Source: Pyropia yezoensis (lineage: Eukaryota > Rhodophyta > Bangiophyceae > Bangiales > Bangiaceae). Taken from it: a DNA stretch of 64,000 nt. The stretch is taken from positions 41,097,030 to 41,161,029 of the forward strand of contig CM020618.1 in assembly GCA_009829735.1 (NCBI GenBank). The letters are read 5' to 3'. This document shows, one piece after another, positions 50,788-61,019 of this stretch. The first letter of the stretch is position 1, and every line of letters starts with the position of its first letter. The translations under genes were made by a program, and so were the position numbers. Under the pieces are notes generated by a model, which did not search any database, had not been told where the DNA came from, and saw only the letters and a program-made list of their open reading frames with translations.

Positions 50788-52971
50788 ATGTCTACCCAAG
50801 AGACGGGGAACGTTCAAGATGACGGATCGGCGTCGACGCCGACTCCGGAGGTGACTACGGGAACCGGGATCGGGAACCCGATCGATAACATTGAGACGCC
50901 AATGCTTTCCGGTGCCGGATCGACGTTTGGCACGGCTCGGACGGCAGGAGGCGGGGGCCCGCCTCAACTGTCGTCGACCGACCTCACTCCGCCGCCTCCT
51001 TCACCAGGGGATTCCCTGATGGCATCATTGGCCCGCATCGAGGCCCGGTTTTCCGGGCTCGACGCCCGTCAAGATCGGACGGAGGACGCAATGGCAGTGT
51101 TGATGTCAACACGGCACACGACGGGACCCCGTCGTGTTCCTCCCACACCGGTACGGTTCGAACCGGCCGGACTACTTTCGGAGTCCACCAGGGTCAATCC
51201 CGGGGTTGCTACTCCTGGACAACCCCCGGACACAATGGGGTATGGGTCCGACTCGTCGGCAGAGTTGGAACGGAGTCACACGGAGCGATACGCTCGGAGC
51301 ACCCGAAGCGGACTCCGCGGACACGACCCGGCGGATACGTACGCCGGGGGAGAGTCGGTTATTGGGGGAGGGGGTACCCTCTCGCAGTACCCCCACGACG
51401 AAGGAGGCCAGGCAACTCGGGTTCCCGAGGTGCCGACGCCTGAAGTACCATCTTCAGTGGTGGAAGCTATGACCGCGCAGGTAACTGCGAGCCTACTGAA
51501 GCGGATGGAGTCCGATGAGTTCGCTCATCAACTGGCTAAGCGACTGGATATCCAGGACGCTGACACGGAGATCGTCAACGAGGTCTTCCGGTCGGTTCTT
51601 ACTCCGGAACGTTATCGTTTGGAGGACCGCTCTACCACCGTATCGGAATCGATGCGTAATACGTCGCATCGGGCGATCCGCTCTATGCAGACCCTTATGA
51701 AGGGAGTCCCTATGTTCGGGGGGCCGAACGGACGCCCGTTGGCAGTCATCGGCTTCTTGAATAGCTTCAAGGCAGCCGCAGACAAGGCGCTCGTTAACGA
51801 GGGGCTGGCCCTGGAGATCCTCCCGTTCTTTGTTGATGAACGGGTGCGAGGCATTCTTCGCCAGGCATCCCCGATGCCGGGAATGAGGGTCGCGGCCACC
51901 CCCATGGATTACCGTGGGATATTGAAGGAGCTGCTGAGCAGCTACCTCAGTGAGGACAAGTGCGAGGACCACTATCGGGCCCTTCGCACTGCCACCGCCC
52001 AGTCCTGGGAGGATGAGGAGATGTTTGGACGCCGGATCCAAGAGCTCGACTACGAGCTGGGGAAGCTCCTCGGAGAAGGGGAGCTACGGGCCATCCTGTT
52101 CGCAGGAGTACCCAACTACGTGCGGATATCCGCACGGGGCGCCAACACGGCACGGACGAACTTCAGTCGACTGATGCATATGTGCAAGTCCCTAGGGGAC
52201 GCCTACCGGGTTCTACACCCGGAGTGTGCCTTGGCCCCGAAGCCCAAGGGTGAGGGAGGCAAGCCCAGTCTTACCCCGGTACCGAGGCAAGAGAAGGTGG
52301 AACGTAAGGCCGCACCAGTACTGGTGGCGACCGAACATACCCCTATTGGTGAGGATGACCCTCTAGTCGACCAACAGGGCCACCTGTTGCTACCGGCGAC
52401 GCCGGTGATTGATGAACATGGTACGGTAGCGTACATCGCCCCGGCTGGAACCCAGTTCCAGGTCAACGAAGGAACGGGACGGCGCGTCCCGTATGTGCGG
52501 ACTACGGGGTACTCCCCGGTGACGGGTAACCCTCACCAACCCTTGCCAACATGGGCGGTGCGCACGGAGGCCCCTCCGCAGATTGCGGGCCGACCCAACC
52601 GGTTGGGGGAGTCCATGTTCCGGTTGACCCAAGGACCCAAGGCCTACCAGGGAGCAGGCACTCGGGCGCCCGAGGGAGGCAACCGTAGCTACGGGGCTAC
52701 CCCGATGCGAACTCAAGGGGGGACCGGCACGTCCGGGTGTATGTTGTGTGGGGATCCCCAGCACTGGGTGTCTTCCTGCCCACTCATCCCCGAGGAGTCT
52801 CGGCGGGCAGCGGCGCAACGCAAGGCATCCACCGGGGGGTATCCCGCCCGAGCACCCGGACCCGCACCGGGTAGGCAGCCAGCTCCAGGTGGAGTACTGG
52901 CCGTCGAGGGGGCACCTCCTCAGCCGGATGTCCCGGCGGACAGCACCCTACCAAGGGCGGGAAACGAGTAA
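50788..52971 (+). CDS. gag: gag of the Ty3/gypsy element
   Basis: 727 codons; the ATG at 50788 follows the leader after the primer site. The N-terminal part is Thr/Pro/Gly-rich. A capsid-like helical region lies at about 230-475 (SLLKRMESDEFAHQLAKRLD, KELLSSYLSEDKCEDHYRAL, LLGEGELRAILFAGVP). The nucleocapsid zinc knuckle is CMLCGDPQHWVSSC (Cx2Cx4Hx4C) at about 651-664. It overlaps no other ORF on this strand, and pol begins a few bases after it in another frame, as is common in the family. Gag forms the particle that packages the RNA. Confidence 0.9.
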   Translation: MSTQETGNVQDDGSASTPTPEVTTGTGIGNPIDNIETPMLSGAGSTFGTARTAGGGGPPQLSSTDLTPPPPSPGDSLMASLARIEARFSGLDARQDRTEDAMAVLMSTRHTTGPRRVPPTPVRFEPAGLLSESTRVNPGVATPGQPPDTMGYGSDSSAELERSHTERYARSTRSGLRGHDPADTYAGGESVIGGGGTLSQYPHDEGGQATRVPEVPTPEVPSSVVEAMTAQVTASLLKRMESDEFAHQLAKRLDIQDADTEIVNEVFRSVLTPERYRLEDRSTTVSESMRNTSHRAIRSMQTLMKGVPMFGGPNGRPLAVIGFLNSFKAAADKALVNEGLALEILPFFVDERVRGILRQASPMPGMRVAATPMDYRGILKELLSSYLSEDKCEDHYRALRTATAQSWEDEEMFGRRIQELDYELGKLLGEGELRAILFAGVPNYVRISARGANTARTNFSRLMHMCKSLGDAYRVLHPECALAPKPKGEGGKPSLTPVPRQEKVERKAAPVLVATEHTPIGEDDPLVDQQGHLLLPATPVIDEHGTVAYIAPAGTQFQVNEGTGRRVPYVRTTGYSPVTGNPHQPLPTWAVRTEAPPQIAGRPNRLGESMFRLTQGPKAYQGAGTRAPEGGNRSYGATPMRTQGGTGTSGCMLCGDPQHWVSSCPLIPEESRRAAAQRKASTGGYPARAPGPAPGRQPAPGGVLAVEGAPPQPDVPADSTLPRAGNE

Positions 52972-52979
52972 GAGGAAGG

Positions 52980-55900
52980 ATGACCGGGGGGCGCTGGGGT
53001 TACCCAAGCAAGCCACCCCGGAGTACCGCGGGGAAAGCCCCACGGAGAGCGCGGTTGAGCCGACGCCGCATCAACCCCCGGGTACACCTTCCGGCCCCGA
53101 CGACACGGCGTCAGGGGATTGATGACCAACCTCCAAGGTTGGGAGGGGAGGACGGGAAGCCCCGTCACGTTGAACCAGACAAGGGCCCTGTTCAGGATGC
53201 CCGAGCTACACCGGATATCGGTGTAGGACATGTGTTGTTTACCTTGGAGAACTTCAAGGTATCAGCCACACTGGGGGTTGACCCCCAGTCGACACGATCG
53301 TACTACCCTGTACTGGACACAGGGGCTGGACCCAACCTTATCCGGAAGGATACCCTCCCGGACAAGTGGCTTCCACGAGTCAGAGTGACTCGGGGACCCA
53401 CCATCAAGGACGCGAATGGTCGACTCATTCGTACGACCGCAGCGATGTCGCTGCAGGTTACCATCGGGGATCTCACCACGGAAGTTGACTTCCTGGTATG
53501 TGAAACGCTATCGGTGCCCTGCATACTGGGGTGCACCTTCATCAACGTTCACGTTGATGCAATCCGGCCAGGCCGGAGGACCGTCGAGCTTCAAGAAGCC
53601 GACGGGACGAAGCGAGGACACACGGCTATCGTCAGGGACCTGACGCTACAAGGAAGCCACGTTAACGTGGCTGAGGTGTACGCAAGCGTCGAGCCGAAGA
53701 CACTTCGGTTGGCCAAGCGAACTCGCTTTGAGCCGTTGTCAGAGACAGTCCTCCCGGTTAACTGCGACCTCGCAGGCATCTGCAGAGTCCAGTCCAACCT
53801 ACGGACGTACAAGCGCCATGGGTTGACCATGGCCAACGGTCTCATAGACCTCCCAGCAGGAGGGTCGTCCCTCCTAGTGATGGCGAACTACCGCCGTAAG
53901 GCAGTCACCCTCCCGAAGGGAACTATCCTCGGGATTGCCGAACTCTACGAAGGAGATATCCTTACCCCTGATAAGGAAGGTCAAGTGGAACCACTTGAAG
54001 TACTGGCGGTCGCCGAGACCACCGAGCGACAGCAACCCGATGACGGGAAGCCTAACCCATCGGCGGCTCCGGCGGACCTGCCGCCAAAGGACCAAGAGGC
54101 CTTGAAGGCACTGGCCGAGGCTGACCTCGACCACCTTCCCCCTTCGGTAGCCGAAGGGGTACGACGGATGCTAAGAAAGCATGACGTTATGTGGACAGGC
54201 GGGGCCTTGGGGACCATTGGGGCAACCCAACATCGTATAGACCTGGTACCAGGCGCACGACCCGCCCGCTCACAACCGCACCGAGCGGGACCTATGCAAC
54301 GAGAGATCGTTGATGGAGAAGTGAAGAGGATGAGTGAAGCTAAGGTGATCCGACCTTCGATGTCGGAATGGGGTGCCCCAGTCGTTATTGTGCCGAAGAA
54401 GGATCAAACCCCTCGGTTTTGCATCGATTATCGACGCCTCAACTTGGTTACCAAGAAGGACTCATACCCTTTACCAAGGATGGATGAATGCATCGACTCC
54501 CTGGGGGAGGCTACGGTGTTTACCACCATCGACTGCAATGCCGGATACTGGCAGATCCCGGTGGCGGACGAGGATATCCCCAAGACGGCATTCGTCTGTC
54601 ACAGTGGAGTGTACGAGTTCCTAAGGATGCCCTTCGGATTGTCCAACGCCCCCGCTACATTCCAGCGGGCTATCGACATCATACTGTCGGGGGTGAAGTG
54701 GCGTAACTGCCTAGTGTACCTCGATGACGTCATCGTCTTCTCGCGTAACATGGATGACCATGTACAACATGTTGACGAGGTACTCACCCTCTTGAGGAAC
54801 GCCGGGGTAACCCTGCGTCTGAAGAAGTGCGCCTTCTTCCAACAGACGGTCGAGTATCTGGGCCACCAGATAACCCCTGGTAAACTAGGGGTACTCGAAG
54901 CCAATACCCGGGCACTCCGGGATGCCCGGTTCCCTAACACCCAGACGCAGCTCAAGAGCTTCCTGGGAATGTGCAATGTATACCGACGGTTCGTCAAGGA
55001 CTTCGCTCGGATAGCTAAACCGTTAACGGTTCTTACGAGCAGTACCTTACCCAAGGTACTCCAACCCCCTTCGCCTAGCGAAGAGGAGGCATTCGAGTCG
55101 CTGAAGCGAGCCCTACTAGCCCCACCCGTCCTTGCGTTACCGCATAGACGGGGTACCTTCGTCATCGATGTCGATGCGTGTGATACACAAGTGGGATGCA
55201 CCCTGTTACAGGGAGAGACGTTGATAGGTACCGACAACGTTATCCCGGACCTACGTCCGGTAGGGTACTTCAGCCGGACACTCAACCCGGCTGAGCGGAA
55301 CTATAGTGCCACCGAGCGTGAATGCCTCGGAGTTATATGGGCAGTGCAACTGCTCCGTCCATACCTGGAGGGCTCCAGGTTCATCGTGAGGTCCGACCAC
55401 GAACCCCTACGATGGCTCCTCAACCTTGGTGACAAGGATTCCGATAGCCATGGGAGGCTAGCCCGATGGAGGCTGAAGATGGCCGAGCACGACTACCGCA
55501 CGGTGTATAAGGCTGGGTCAACCCACCACCTCGGAGACGCGTTGTCTCGACTCGACACCCCGAGCGGGGATACCCGCCCGGTGGACGAGGACATCCCGGT
55601 AGTACCGGTGTGCATGGTGGGTAATGCTACCCAGGGTATGGCTGACCATACCATGGCACACCTTGCGTGCCCATTGACCCTCGCGGACTTCCGCGAGGCA
55701 CAGGCCAACGACGATGACTGTAGACGTCATCGTGCTAACCTCCTGGCCGGTACGGCCGGCATCTTCTCCGAGAACGAAGACGGACTCATATACCGGCGGG
55801 CACCCGCCGATGGACGACATCAAGTCGTGGTTCCCGTGTCCTTACGGCAAGCCGTCATGAAACGAGAACATGAGAACCCTACAGCCGGACACCCGGGGGG

Positions 55901-57146
55901 TTCACGTATGTTCGCAGCAATGCGAAGGTTCTTCTACTGGCCAGCAATGGCCGTCGACGTGGTCGACCACGTAAGGGGATGCCACCCCTGTGCACGTAAC
56001 CGCATGAGTCTACATAGGCGGGCGTCTGCCATGAAGCTATTCCCACCTGATGGGCCCAACGAGCAAGTCGCTATCGACATACTCGGGCCACTTCCGATAA
56101 CGGAAGAAGGGAACAGGTACATCCTGGTCATGTCCGACCGCTTCACTAAGCTGTCAAGAGCGGCAGCCATCCCGAATGATACGGCATACACGATCATGAA
56201 CGCAGTGGTTGACCACTGGATCAGTGCATACGGAGTCATGAAGCAACTCCTCTCCGATAACGGAGCAAACCTTACGTCGGCATTCTGCACTAAGGTCCTG
56301 GGCATGTTCGGTATCGAACCACGTCGGGCATCCGACTACCACCCGCAGTCCAACGGGCAGGTGGAGCGGTTCAACCGCACCATCGTAAAGATGCTACAGT
56401 GCTACGTGGCCGAGCACACGAACACTTGGGACAGGCTTCTGTCCGTACTCACCCTGGCATACAATGCCAGGCCACATCGGAGCACAAACATTGCTCCGCT
56501 GGAGTGGGTCATGCCACTAGGCGTCGGTAACTTGACGCTGCCACCCGGCAGGTGCACTCGGTATGATACACCGAAGGGCCGACCCGCCGAACGCATCCAC
56601 CTAGCTTGGTTGGCCAAGCTATCGTGGATGATTCCTAAGCTCAAGGGTGCCCTTGACAGAACTCAACTTCGGTATAAGAAGAACTTCGACGCCCGACTAC
56701 GGGTGCGCAACGCAACCCTGGTAACAGGTGACTGGGTCTATATCAGACACCAGAAGTTCCGAGGGAACAAGCTTATGCAACCGGTCAAGGGACCGTACCA
56801 GATCCTCCACAGAGATGACCACTCTGTTATCTTACACTCCGATACGGAGATTCAACGCATCAGCATGAATGACGTCACACCTGCTCCGATGCCGGAACAG
56901 CCTCAGCCGGTACCGGCTGGGTTGCTACATGAAGCTCTTACAACCCACCGGTCAGATGACCCGGTGGGACCGGATGGGATTCCATACCAAGTAGAGAGCG
57001 TGGTCGGACACACCGACCCGGACCTACCAGGACCCTGGTACGTCAAGGTTATGTGGGTCGGATACGACTCACCCACCTGGGAACAGGCGGCAAATATACC
57101 CCGCCAACTCCTCATGCCGTACATGAGGCGACGACGCCTACTGTAA
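52980..57146 (+). CDS. pol: pol polyprotein of the Ty3/gypsy element
   Basis: 1388 codons. Domains in order: aspartic protease (VLDTGAGPNLI, about 104-116); reverse transcriptase (VVIVPKKDQTPRFCIDYRRL, FRMPFGLSNAP-like FLRMPFGLSNAPATFQRA, and the YLDD active site); RNase H (DVDACDTQVGCTLLQ, NYSATERECLGVIWAVQLLR); integrase with HHCC zinc finger (H-x4-H...C-x2-C), first catalytic Asp in VAIDILGPLP, second in LLSDNGANLTSAF, and Glu in HPQSNGQVERFNRT; and a C-terminal chromodomain (YQVESVVGHT, WYVKVMWVGYDSPTWEQ). The chromodomain and integrase order place it in the chromovirus branch, whose members often target modified histones. Confidence 0.95.
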   Translation: MTGGRWGYPSKPPRSTAGKAPRRARLSRRRINPRVHLPAPTTRRQGIDDQPPRLGGEDGKPRHVEPDKGPVQDARATPDIGVGHVLFTLENFKVSATLGVDPQSTRSYYPVLDTGAGPNLIRKDTLPDKWLPRVRVTRGPTIKDANGRLIRTTAAMSLQVTIGDLTTEVDFLVCETLSVPCILGCTFINVHVDAIRPGRRTVELQEADGTKRGHTAIVRDLTLQGSHVNVAEVYASVEPKTLRLAKRTRFEPLSETVLPVNCDLAGICRVQSNLRTYKRHGLTMANGLIDLPAGGSSLLVMANYRRKAVTLPKGTILGIAELYEGDILTPDKEGQVEPLEVLAVAETTERQQPDDGKPNPSAAPADLPPKDQEALKALAEADLDHLPPSVAEGVRRMLRKHDVMWTGGALGTIGATQHRIDLVPGARPARSQPHRAGPMQREIVDGEVKRMSEAKVIRPSMSEWGAPVVIVPKKDQTPRFCIDYRRLNLVTKKDSYPLPRMDECIDSLGEATVFTTIDCNAGYWQIPVADEDIPKTAFVCHSGVYEFLRMPFGLSNAPATFQRAIDIILSGVKWRNCLVYLDDVIVFSRNMDDHVQHVDEVLTLLRNAGVTLRLKKCAFFQQTVEYLGHQITPGKLGVLEANTRALRDARFPNTQTQLKSFLGMCNVYRRFVKDFARIAKPLTVLTSSTLPKVLQPPSPSEEEAFESLKRALLAPPVLALPHRRGTFVIDVDACDTQVGCTLLQGETLIGTDNVIPDLRPVGYFSRTLNPAERNYSATERECLGVIWAVQLLRPYLEGSRFIVRSDHEPLRWLLNLGDKDSDSHGRLARWRLKMAEHDYRTVYKAGSTHHLGDALSRLDTPSGDTRPVDEDIPVVPVCMVGNATQGMADHTMAHLACPLTLADFREAQANDDDCRRHRANLLAGTAGIFSENEDGLIYRRAPADGRHQVVVPVSLRQAVMKREHENPTAGHPGGSRMFAAMRRFFYWPAMAVDVVDHVRGCHPCARNRMSLHRRASAMKLFPPDGPNEQVAIDILGPLPITEEGNRYILVMSDRFTKLSRAAAIPNDTAYTIMNAVVDHWISAYGVMKQLLSDNGANLTSAFCTKVLGMFGIEPRRASDYHPQSNGQVERFNRTIVKMLQCYVAEHTNTWDRLLSVLTLAYNARPHRSTNIAPLEWVMPLGVGNLTLPPGRCTRYDTPKGRPAERIHLAWLAKLSWMIPKLKGALDRTQLRYKKNFDARLRVRNATLVTGDWVYIRHQKFRGNKLMQPVKGPYQILHRDDHSVILHSDTEIQRISMNDVTPAPMPEQPQPVPAGLLHEALTTHRSDDPVGPDGIPYQVESVVGHTDPDLPGPWYVKVMWVGYDSPTWEQAANIPRQLLMPYMRRRRLL

Positions 57147-57224
57147 CAACCCAACCGACACCGACTTCGGCTGTTGGGGGGTGAGGCTTATACCTACTAA
57201 GTAGGGTGTGACGTGGTTACGGCA

Positions 57225-57320
57225 GACTTAGGTTTCTAAGTCAAATCAGACTTAGGTTTCTAAGTCGAACCAAGCTTAGGTAACTAAGTAGAGCTAAGCT
57301 TAGGTAACTAAGTAAAACCT
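57225..57320. repeat. four 24-bp iterons in the element's 3' region
   Basis: Units start at 57225, 57249, 57273 and 57297. The first two carry GACTTAGGTTTCTAAGTC and the last two AGCTTAGGTAACTAAGTA; each has an inverted-repeat core CTTAG-n4-CTAAG. They lie 80 bp after the pol stop. Confidence 0.85.
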
Positions 57321-57390
57321 GAACCTTAATAAGTTAACTTAAAGGTAAAGGCTAACTCCGATAATATCGAAGTAACTAGGGAGCTTACAC

Positions 57391-57442
57391 GGGAGGATGA
57401 CCTCCCCAAGCCAAGACACCAAGTGAGGGAGGATGACCTCCC
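57391..57442. repeat. pair of GGGAGG-ATGA-CCTCCC hairpins
   Basis: Identical 16-bp stem-loops at 57391-57406 and 57427-57442, within a 36-bp direct repeat. They lie between pol and the 3' end of the opposite-strand ORF and could mark 3' ends of either transcript. Confidence 0.75.
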
Positions 57443-57624
57443 CAAGCATGAACCTACCGGAAGAAGTTGGACGGGAGGCAAGGCACCACTGAGCCAGAAG
57501 GGGTACTCCCCAGGGCAGCAAACAGAGGCAAGCAATGCCCCCAAAGGGGATGAGTTTATACTCACTACTACCCGGCTACCATAAGGGTTGCCGGGGCCCT
57601 CTCCCGCACAAACAATAGCACTCC

Positions 57625-60072
57625 TCAGTGGGTAGACCCACTGCCCGAGGGAGGCCACTCACGCGTAAGCGCGTAGACCTCCGTGCTCCACCGGTCGGCA
57701 ACGTCACGACGGTCGACCACCCGAGTTACCTCGGTGCATAGCTGGACGAGGGTGCTGCGGCCAGCCTCCACGTCCTCCAGAGCTTTCTGGAGGCGGTCCA
57801 GCACGCCACCGAAGCAACGCGCTGACCCAACCAGCGCAGCACCTGGGGGGATATCCCCCCAGCTAACAGAGAGACCCCCACGCATTGCGCGGGTAACAAG
57901 GGCGTCAACGCCCTCATACCAGAGACGGGGACCCCCGTCATGTAGGACAGGGGCGGGAGGTGACACTGGCGCAGCCAGAGGAGCCACAGGAGCCGACACG
58001 GCTACCACCGGAGCCGGTGGCACCTGATACGAGGCCCGGTAGGACCCTACCGAAGGGGCTCCACCGTAACCACGGCGGTACTCCGCCCGACGACGGGACA
58101 CCTCACGCTCCCCACCCACAGAGCCCCACTCTCGGGGACGACGGCCAACCGCCGCCGGCATCGGGTTACCGAACCACGGAGCAAGGACCTGAAGAGGGTC
58201 ATGGATAACCATGGGAATACCCAGGTCAGCAACAGCCTCGGTGGATGCCCACCCATGGCAACTGGGCTCACCCGGCTGAGTACGCCGGACACGCAACGAG
58301 TGACGAGGCAAGGGGGAAGCCCCAGCCTGCGGGTCCCGGTACGGGGGAAGGGCCAACACCCCAGCCCAGTTCACGGCATCGTGAACAGCCAGCAGGGCTT
58401 CGAACTCCCGGGCCAACCCGGTCTTGGCGGCTATCAGATCCACGCCCAACTGCGCGATGTGCCGACGGACACCCGTCGGAAGATGAAACAGACGACCCTG
58501 CCGGCGGACGGACAGCAAGAAGGATGAAGCCTGCCCGAGGGTAACCTCAAGGGTGAAGGTACCCTGCAACGGGTGGACCGGTCGCGAGGCCAACACACTC
58601 CCGAAGTAGCGAAGACAGGAGCCGGTGTCAAACCGGAAAGCAGGGGCGGGTTCCCACCCCTCCTGCCATAGCGGCGGGCGCACGGGAGTGTATACCGGAG
58701 CACGACCGTTGCCGGTCTGCAACGCACACGTTATATCCGTGCGGAACGCATCCGCCATGACACCATGGTTACGTCGCCAACTCGACGCCGACTTCAACCC
58801 CGCCATGGGCGGGTAGGGAGCCGTCAACGACAGATACGGGGGTACCCCCGGGTAGTAGTCAAAGTCGGGATACCGACCGGTACTGCCCACCGTCTCCCCA
58901 AACGCAACCGGCTCCGCCGCCGCCGCAATCCCCCGAGCACTAGCCGGGTAGTCAATCTCCCGCGGCAACGCGGGGGCAATCAGGTCGCAGACCCCGAAGT
59001 TGGGGTCGAGGTAGACCTCACCCCGTCCCACCCGGGTGCGCCAGAGCTGCGCATGCCGGTCGTCCGGCTGACTCAGGATCCAATGATGTTCCACCCGGAC
59101 CGCGTTCGGCTGGTTGACCAGCCGCACCAACTCCCGCTCCCAGCTCGGGTCCACCTTAACGCGGCGGGAGGACTCTCCACGGGGATGCACCAGGTGGAAG
59201 TCCACCCGCATACGCCCATCGGACTCCATCGACTCTTGCACCGTGAGGCCTCGAACCCGAGCCACCAAGTCGGACACCGACATGGCGGGTTGACCCGCCG
59301 CCACGGCGACGCCGCCACCCAACGGGGCAACCCGGGCAGGACCAGGAAGAATCGGGGGCGCCGGGGGACGCACCACCGGCAGAGGGGCCGACGTCGGAGA
59401 TGGACGAGGCCGAGGAGGAAGAAGAAGGGCGGGCGCCCGCCCGGAGTAACTCCCGGTGTCAACCGCCATGGGAGAAGGAGCGTCTTGACCGCTCGACACC
59501 CGCGGCACCGCAGGTATGGTACCGGCGCCGGCACCACCCGTCGGCGTAGCCCCCGCCTCGGAAGGGGAAGGCACTTGGACAGCCTCCGGAGCCGGAGCCC
59601 CGGCCGTGCGGACACCCGCACCGTCTTGACCCGCCGCACCGGGTGTCGCACCGCCACCACCACCCGCGTCAACGTCGGGACCGCCTCGAGGAGTCACCGC
59701 CCGGACACCCGGACCACCTTGACCAGCCGGAGTCGGCTGCGGGTCGCCACCTCCGCCGCAGGGCGGACCATCTTGAGGTAGCTGCGGTGAGCCGGCACCG
59801 GCACCAGGCTCCATCCGGGCAGCCGGCAGAGAGGGGGTAGAAGCCGCCACGCGCGGTTGACCGCCGGGTTGACCGCCGGCCGACGGCACCGTCGTGCCGC
59901 TGCACACGGACGACAGTCCTCCGGCCGACAGACGGACGGACACCGCAGGCCCGTCGTCGTCAGACGAGCTCACCCCGTAACGCGCGGCGTCGGGACCGAC
60001 AGGCGCGTCGTCCTCCATCTCCTCCCCGATCAGGAGGTCTTCCTCCTCTCCAAGCACCTGGGGATAGGACAT
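57625..60072 (-). CDS. opposite-strand ORF inside the retrotransposon, function unknown
   Basis: 815 codons from the ATG at 60072, reading toward pol and ending 480 bp from the pol stop. The frame is open further upstream to 60354 without an ATG. It starts MSYPQVLGEEEDLLIGEEME and has an acidic stretch, then about 230 residues of Pro/Gly/Ala-rich disorder. From about residue 260 to 720 it looks folded and varied: MSVSDLVARVRGLTVQESME, RVDFHLVHPRGESSRRVKVD, LYFGS-like LRYFGSVLASRPVHPLQGTF, IAQLGVDLIAAKTGLAREFE. The end has a heptad-like stretch, FGGVLDRLQKALEDVEAGRS. No protein family is recognised. Opposite-strand ORFs between pol and the 3' LTR are known in some plant Ty3/gypsy lineages. The composition is unlike the antisense shadows elsewhere in the window, so it is probably a real gene. 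Confidence 0.65.
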   Translation of the reverse strand: MSYPQVLGEEEDLLIGEEMEDDAPVGPDAARYGVSSSDDDGPAVSVRLSAGGLSSVCSGTTVPSAGGQPGGQPRVAASTPSLPAARMEPGAGAGSPQLPQDGPPCGGGGDPQPTPAGQGGPGVRAVTPRGGPDVDAGGGGGATPGAAGQDGAGVRTAGAPAPEAVQVPSPSEAGATPTGGAGAGTIPAVPRVSSGQDAPSPMAVDTGSYSGRAPALLLPPRPRPSPTSAPLPVVRPPAPPILPGPARVAPLGGGVAVAAGQPAMSVSDLVARVRGLTVQESMESDGRMRVDFHLVHPRGESSRRVKVDPSWERELVRLVNQPNAVRVEHHWILSQPDDRHAQLWRTRVGRGEVYLDPNFGVCDLIAPALPREIDYPASARGIAAAAEPVAFGETVGSTGRYPDFDYYPGVPPYLSLTAPYPPMAGLKSASSWRRNHGVMADAFRTDITCALQTGNGRAPVYTPVRPPLWQEGWEPAPAFRFDTGSCLRYFGSVLASRPVHPLQGTFTLEVTLGQASSFLLSVRRQGRLFHLPTGVRRHIAQLGVDLIAAKTGLAREFEALLAVHDAVNWAGVLALPPYRDPQAGASPLPRHSLRVRRTQPGEPSCHGWASTEAVADLGIPMVIHDPLQVLAPWFGNPMPAAVGRRPREWGSVGGEREVSRRRAEYRRGYGGAPSVGSYRASYQVPPAPVVAVSAPVAPLAAPVSPPAPVLHDGGPRLWYEGVDALVTRAMRGGLSVSWGDIPPGAALVGSARCFGGVLDRLQKALEDVEAGRSTLVQLCTEVTRVVDRRDVADRWSTEVYALTREWPPSGSGSTH

Positions 60073-60645
60073 GATAACGGGTGCAGAGTCCCCCGCGCCC
60101 ACAAGCCGTCGACGGCTACGACCCGGTACGGTGGGATAACCGGGACGAGCCAGGGAAGCGCAGGCACCCGCGCTTATGACCACAAACGGCCACGAGCAGC
60201 GCCACAAACACGCGGGTCGACCCACGCCGCACGGGGCTACGAACGCGCCCCACCCAGGCACCTGGGCGGGACGGGGCCACCCCCACACATGGGGTAAGCA
60301 AGGGGGGTCACCCCCAACCGCCCCCACGCAACGCGGGCAGCCCTCGCCCCCCACTCAATCGTCCACACGAGAGGGACCCCCCTACCACCAGGCACCTGGT
60401 GGCGGATCCGCTTGCACCACCCCTCGGAAAGGGGGGTCGTGAACAAAAACCCGCATCGGGAAATTAACGGTCCGGAAAACGGATCGTGTGTGTACCACAC
60501 AAAGGGGGGCACCCCCCTCGGACAACCTCGAAAAGGGGTGTCTGTCGCGACGGGGCGCAAAGCCCCACCCGACGGGTAAACGGTCACGCGACCCACTTAC
60601 ATTCGGTAACCCGAATGCAACTCGACCCGAGGACGGGCCGAATCT

Positions 60646-60657
60646 AAGGGGGGGATA
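60646..60657 (+). promoter_or_regulatory. polypurine tract
   Basis: AAGGGGGGGATA directly before the 3' LTR, the expected plus-strand primer of reverse transcription. Confidence 0.85.
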
Positions 60658-61019
60658 TGTAGCAATATGGTTGTCCGTATTGTGACCCTAATATCAGGGG
60701 GGCTACTTCTAATCCTTAACTTCAATTTGAGAGTCCGAGCTGGTCACGGTATCTATAAGTTACGTATGACCAGAGGGACTTGCATCTTGGGGTGGAGGGT
60801 AGTTAGTAGTGTCTCCGAGGGTTTATAACGAGGGGGCCGGTGGCGAATCCACCGCCGGCCAAGGTAGAACAACAAACCCCTCCCATTTGGGCTCCCATCT
60901 TGGTCCCGTGGCTTGCGCTCCAAGGACAGCAACCTTGGCCTCCCGGTGACGTCGGTGCCGATCCCCCTTGGTGAGTGTTCCCTGAGAGTGGACGTGCGAC
61001 GGATTCCTATTGTGCTACA
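60658..61019 (+). repeat. 3' LTR
   Basis: 362 bp; one base differs from the 5' LTR, close to the 3' end, in a by-eye comparison. Confidence 0.95.

Larger units (their letters stand above)
50201..61019 (+). mobile_element. Ty3/gypsy LTR retrotransposon with chromodomain (chromovirus), looks whole
   Basis: 10.8 kb. Two 362-bp LTRs start TGTAGCAATATGG and end TGTGCTACA, followed inside by a primer-binding-site candidate (TGGTGGAGCAG from 50564) and preceded by a polypurine tract (AAGGGGGGGATA, 60646-60657). Order: gag, then pol with protease, reverse transcriptase, RNase H, integrase and chromodomain, then a 3.5-kb 3' region with an opposite-strand ORF. One base differs between the LTRs in my comparison, so insertion is recent. 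The five bases outside the ends (CGTTG and CAGCT) do not match, so there is no visible target duplication. Confidence 0.95.

Noticed and set aside
58765-59781. Plus-strand frame inside the retroelement 3' region
   Set aside because: His/Arg/Pro-rich complement of the opposite-strand ORF, with no motif.
60753-61019. Apparent continuation of the minus-strand Ala-rich ORF through the LTR
   Set aside because: This part is LTR sequence that is also open at 50296-50562 in the other LTR; it is chance reading, not protein.
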